Source: Lachnospiraceae bacterium UBA3711 (GTDB lineage Bacteria > Bacillota > Clostridia > Lachnospirales > Lachnospiraceae). From it: a DNA stretch of 9,504 nt. Below are positions 7,501-9,504 of the stretch, piece by piece (position 1 is the stretch's first letter; the number at the start of each line of letters is the position of its first letter). The translations under genes were made by a program, and so were the position numbers. The DNA lies in contig DFHY01000020.1 in NCBI GenBank assembly GCA_002371345.1, positions 8,478-17,981 on the forward strand, written 5' to 3'. Below the pieces are notes generated by a model. That model was given only the letters and a program-made list of their open reading frames with translations. It had not been told where the DNA came from and ran no database searches.

Positions 7501-7536
7501 GCGGATACTCACCGGATCGGACTGCTTCAGGATTAA
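4510..7536 (+). CDS. Glycoside hydrolase family 3 enzyme with permuted domain order (beta-glucosidase/xylosidase type)
   Basis: This 1008-residue enzyme is predicted to remove sugars from the non-reducing ends of beta-linked oligosaccharides by a retaining mechanism. Domain order is the reverse of most GH3 enzymes. The alpha/beta-sandwich domain comes first (about 1-275), with DGIVLLRNENNALPL, GGMVGGLGVADVLCGRVSPGG and FGFGLTYTSF. A fibronectin-III-like domain follows (about 300-400), then a linker, then the TIM barrel (about 490-860). The barrel has DDGPSGMRL (D546), GRNFEYFSEDP (R611), KHFAANNRE (K644, H645) and GFDGIVMTDWW, where D723 is the predicted nucleophile. The likely acid/base is E142 in ARTAGEDRD, a weaker assignment. 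Reversed-order GH3 enzymes are known from Ruminococcus and Butyrivibrio. No signal peptide is visible, so it should be cytoplasmic and act on imported oligosaccharides. The last 140 residues are beta-rich and unassigned. The ATG has AGGA 7 bp upstream. Substrate specificity cannot be read from sequence. Confidence 0.95.
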   Translation: MYLKKLDWDAYARCARQAAADGIVLLRNENNALPLREGERVSLFGRGQLTYYKSGTGSGGMVNVSHVTGIREALDSEPGIRLNRGLMEVYDRWNEENPPLTGAGWGEDPWSQEEMPLTEDIVKRAAQESDTAICIIARTAGEDRDNGEEAGSFLLTDTEMRMLRLVRAEYDRMVVLLNTGSVIDMSFVETAGPDAVMYVWQGGMVGGLGVADVLCGRVSPGGHLTDTIARSCSDYPSSPNFGRGSEEIYQEDIYVGYRYFETAARDRVLYPFGFGLTYTSFSIECRKESEAECGVRNSGSISLDVTVTNTGKVSGRQVVQVYARLPQGRLGKPLRTLVGFMKTRLLASGESQTLAFSIPVRNLASYDDSGIVAGRGCWVLERGRYDLFAGDNVRDAECVTSDGAFTLSDDWILEETHEACAPVKRFQRMVMRQDKTGTRDCSGGDAALHPEYEDVPLRSADNRERIQENMPPELPRISGSNMLMDVRDGTCRLEDFISQLDDEQLYCIVRGEGMGSPLATPGTAAAFGGVSARLRERGVPVMCCDDGPSGMRLDCGDHAFSLPNGTLLACTFDPELNTELFSFLGLEMVKNRVDCLLGPGINIHRHPLNGRNFEYFSEDPYVTGVIASAQLKGLHTQNVTGVLKHFAANNRETMRRSLDSTVSQRALREIYLRGFEIAVREGGADAVMTSYGLLNGIHTSSLYDLTTTVLREEWGFDGIVMTDWWASFSSKELIDETLDGSGDIPGASGSGAAPDEETLTRDLMGGRITDFSTMVRAQNDLYMVVPDGESLGRPREDCARYEGEYLSPSSAKAAGISCDPRYRGTLADAVSEGRLSRAELQRCARNICNFALGSEAMNRLAGEGTRVEVINAPEDENLDAVAEVEFIPVPEEGLRLDLTGLGCAKDDDSLIGLELEAGAYYIMTLEGSCTASGLAQVPVTLFFTQIPIAVFVWSGTGGNTAVKRAGFVATTRSNVFRLHFGQAGVKLKSLTVRKDTNADTHRIGLLQD

Positions 7537-7562
7537 AGGTCTTTCAGAGGGGGAAACATATT

Positions 7563-8246
7563 ATGGCTGGCACACAAAACATTCCCGCCGGGCAGAAGAA
7601 GGGGATCATTCTTGATGTTGACGGGACACTCTGGGACGCGGTTGACGCTATAACGGATTCCTGGAACGAAGCGCTGTCAGATGTCCCTGATGTTAAGGGC
7701 ACGATAACCGGGGATGAGATGAGGCGGTGTCTCGGGAAGACGATGTATGAGATCGCCGATATGCTGTTTGGGTATCTGGATACAGAGCGGCGCCGCGAGG
7801 TTCTCGGCATGGCGATGAAGTTTGAGGTCGAATACCTCGGCAGCCATCCGGGAGTGATATATCCGGGCGTAAAGAATACTCTTACAAAGCTCAGGCGGGA
7901 CGGCTGGCATCTGTATATAGTGAGCAACTGCCAGAAAGGGTATATAGAAGTTTTTCTCCTCGCGCTGGGCGATGACACTCTCATAGAGGATCATATATGC
8001 TTTGAGGATACCCTTAAAGACAAGGGAAACAATATCCGCCTGTGTGCTGAGAGAAATGAGCTTACGCAGGCGGTATACGTCGGAGACACGGCTCAGGATC
8101 TGAGCTCGGCAAGAGCTGCCGGCGTCGGATTCATCTACGCGGGGTACGGATTTGGCGAGGTCGACGCTCAGAAAGAGAGTGTCCGGGAAATACATGAGTT
8201 CGCCAGCCTTCCTGAGTGCCTTGAGAACTGTTGTGGAGACCTGTGA
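7563..8246 (+). CDS. HAD-superfamily hydrolase (phosphoglycolate phosphatase-like)
   Basis: A 227-residue predicted phosphatase of the haloacid dehalogenase superfamily. Motif I is DVDGTLWD, with the Asp nucleophile D18 and the general acid D20. Motif II is VSN (S121). Motif III is a lysine in the LKDKGNN segment (K152 or K154). Motif IV is VYVGDTAQDL with metal-binding D175 and D179. The helical insert between motifs I and II (about 30-95) is a C1-type cap typical of small-molecule phosphatases such as Gph or beta-phosphoglucomutase. The ATG at 7563 is preceded by GAGGGGG and lies 26 bp after the GH3 stop, so the two are probably co-transcribed. A role in sugar-phosphate turnover would fit that neighbour, but the substrate is unknown. 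Confidence 0.9.
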   Translation: MAGTQNIPAGQKKGIILDVDGTLWDAVDAITDSWNEALSDVPDVKGTITGDEMRRCLGKTMYEIADMLFGYLDTERRREVLGMAMKFEVEYLGSHPGVIYPGVKNTLTKLRRDGWHLYIVSNCQKGYIEVFLLALGDDTLIEDHICFEDTLKDKGNNIRLCAERNELTQAVYVGDTAQDLSSARAAGVGFIYAGYGFGEVDAQKESVREIHEFASLPECLENCCGDL

Positions 8247-8297
8247 GCCGGCAGACGGAGAGGCTGAAGCTGGTCCGAAGATTGATGGAAGGATACT

Positions 8298-9203
8298 ATG
8301 TTCACTGCAGACAAATGGAAAGACTATGAGATACTGGACACCTCCGGCGGAGAGAAGCTGGAGCGGTGGGGCAATTACTACCTTGTACGTCCGGACCCCC
8401 AGGTGATCTGGAATACGGACCGCAGGGATCCAAGGTGGAGAAAGATCAACGCCAGATACCACAGATCCAGATCAGGGGGAGGCGAGTGGGAATTCATAGA
8501 TCTTCCGAAACAGTGGTCTGTCGGATATCAGCTCGGCGGAAGCTGTCTCACCTTTCACCTGAAGCCATTCTCATTCAAGCACACCGGCCTGTTCCCTGAA
8601 CAGGCTGTAAACTGGGAATGGTTTTCGGGGATAATAAGGAGAGCCGTGTCAGAGGGACGCAGCGTATCTTCCGGCGATCCGGTGAGGGTGCTGAATCTGT
8701 TCGCATACACAGGCGGAGCGACTGTCGCGGCGGCCAGCGCCGGGGCGGCAGTAACCCATGTGGACGCTTCGAAAGGAATGACGCAGTGGGCCAAGGAAAA
8801 CGCGGCTTCGAGCAATTTGTCTGACGCGCCGATAAGATGGCTGACGGATGACTGCAAGAAGTTTGTTGAGCGCGAGATCCGGAGGGGGAACCATTATGAC
8901 GGGATAATCATGGATCCTCCTTCATACGGACGCGGTCCGAAAGGAGAACTGTGGAAGATAGAAGACAATCTTCATGAACTGGTGAAGCTCACATCCTTGC
9001 TTCTGTCGGACAGACCGCTGTTTTATCTCATTAACTCATATACGACAGGGCTTGCCCCATCGGTGCTGACGTATCTGATCTCCACTGAAGTTGCCGCCAG
9101 GTTCGGCGGACATGTGGAATCACAGGAGGTCGGACTTCCCGTGACAGACAGCAGGCTGTTTCTTCCGTGCGGCGCCGCGGGCCGCTGGGAAGCATCACAT
9201 TGA
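8298..9203 (+). CDS. Class I SAM-dependent methyltransferase, RlmI-like family
   Basis: A 301-residue Rossmann-fold methyltransferase. The SAM-binding motif I is VLNLFAYTGGAT (131-142), followed by the acidic end of strand 2 in VTHVDASKGM (D156). Motif IV is MDPPSYGRGPKGE (about 205-217). An N-terminal region (about 1-100), with KPFSFKHTGLFPEQ just before the fold, is typical of RlmI/RlmK-type enzymes, which methylate 23S rRNA cytosine or guanine. RlmI itself is longer and starts with a PUA domain, which I do not see here. Its rRNA target is therefore uncertain, and members are often annotated only as methyltransferases. GGAAGGA at 8287-8293 precedes the ATG. It lies 51 bp after the HAD gene, in the same direction. 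Confidence 0.9.
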   Translation: MFTADKWKDYEILDTSGGEKLERWGNYYLVRPDPQVIWNTDRRDPRWRKINARYHRSRSGGGEWEFIDLPKQWSVGYQLGGSCLTFHLKPFSFKHTGLFPEQAVNWEWFSGIIRRAVSEGRSVSSGDPVRVLNLFAYTGGATVAAASAGAAVTHVDASKGMTQWAKENAASSNLSDAPIRWLTDDCKKFVEREIRRGNHYDGIIMDPPSYGRGPKGELWKIEDNLHELVKLTSLLLSDRPLFYLINSYTTGLAPSVLTYLISTEVAARFGGHVESQEVGLPVTDSRLFLPCGAAGRWEASH

Positions 9204-9216
9204 GGGAATTAAGTGC

Positions 9217-9504
9217 GTGAACAATAACCGTAATCAGGAAATAAAATACATGGAGGAGATGTCCCTCAACGCCTGGCCTTCCTATCGGATAGAATACTAT
9301 GACGGCTGGCTTCTGAGGTATTCTCACAATTATACTTACAGAACCAATTCCGTAGAGCAGGTAGGGGAGAGCACCATCCCTCTGGAGGAGAAGATCAGGT
9401 ACTGTGAAGAGATATACAGTGATCTGAACTGTCCGACGAATTTCAAGATCCAGCCGCTTCTGGATCCGGAGTTTGACGCGATTCTTGAGAAGAGAGGATA
9501 TCAG
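9217..9504 (+). CDS. GNAT-family N-acetyltransferase, N-terminal part, 3' truncated by window
   Basis: The first 96 residues of a protein that continues past the window. MEEMSLNAWPSYRIEYYDGWLLRYSHNYTYRTNSV, taken as separate stretches (SLNAWP, YDGWLLRYS, YRTNSV), followed by PLEEKIRYCEEIY, resembles the N-terminal domain of a family of GNAT acetyltransferases that begin with LNAWP and YDGW motifs. The acetyl-CoA-binding core would lie downstream and cannot be checked here. I chose GTG at 9217 because GAGGGA (9202-9207) lies at a usable distance, and family members typically have about ten residues before the MEE segment. ATG at 9250, with AGGAA at 9236-9240, is a real alternative. The gene starts 13 bp after the methyltransferase stop and is probably in the same operon. 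Substrate unknown. Confidence 0.75.
   Translation, partial: MNNNRNQEIKYMEEMSLNAWPSYRIEYYDGWLLRYSHNYTYRTNSVEQVGESTIPLEEKIRYCEEIYSDLNCPTNFKIQPLLDPEFDAILEKRGYQ

Noticed and set aside
7677..8462. Open frame of 261 codons on the - strand opposite the HAD and methyltransferase genes
   Set aside because: It overlaps two well-supported + strand genes with clear catalytic motifs, and its translation has no recognisable domain. It looks like a codon-bias shadow.

Overview
The window looks like part of the chromosome of an anaerobic, medium-GC member of the Bacillota, most likely a clostridial or Lachnospiraceae-type gut or rumen bacterium. This is inferred from the dnaK-dnaJ order, a multidomain flavodiiron oxygen/NO reductase next to a rubredoxin, a cytoplasmic glycoside hydrolase family 3 (GH3) enzyme with permuted domain order, purine-rich Shine-Dalgarno (SD) sites, and frequent AGA/AGG/ATA codons. 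No database search was possible, so the genus is not assigned. Every convincing gene lies on the + strand.

Layout. (1) 1-692 is the 3' part of dnaK. A 163-bp gap with one strong hairpin separates it from dnaJ (856-2031). Together they form the Hsp70/Hsp40 folding machine. (2) A consensus extended -10 promoter, centred on a perfect 12-bp palindrome, lies just after the dnaJ stop. It should drive a 629-residue flavodiiron protein (2109-3998) made of diiron, flavodoxin, flavin-reductase and compact rubredoxin modules. (3) A second extended -10 promoter and a terminator-like hairpin precede a small separate rubredoxin gene (4125-4283). The two genes look like an oxygen/NO detoxification unit: rubredoxin can carry electrons to diiron enzymes, and the fused protein carries its own electron-relay modules.

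(4) 4284-4509 is non-coding. It holds a well-formed potential RNA structure: a 20-position closing stem around two stacked hairpins, followed by several competing short pairings. It may be a terminator, a leader element for the next gene, or a small RNA. (5) 4510-7536 encodes a 1008-residue GH3 glycosidase whose alpha/beta-sandwich domain comes first and whose TIM barrel comes last. It ends in about 140 residues of beta-rich sequence that I cannot assign. (6) It is followed at short spacing by a HAD-family phosphatase (7563-8246), a RlmI-like SAM-dependent methyltransferase (8298-9203) and the start of a GNAT acetyltransferase (9217 to the window end). These four probably share at least some transcripts, although a common pathway is not evident.

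I found no tRNA, rRNA, CRISPR array, insertion sequence or phage gene, and no convincing evidence of a wholly new system. The most interesting signals are non-coding: the structured region downstream of the rubredoxin gene, the promoter-plus-terminator arrangement in the rubredoxin leader, and the palindromic -10 region of the flavodiiron gene.
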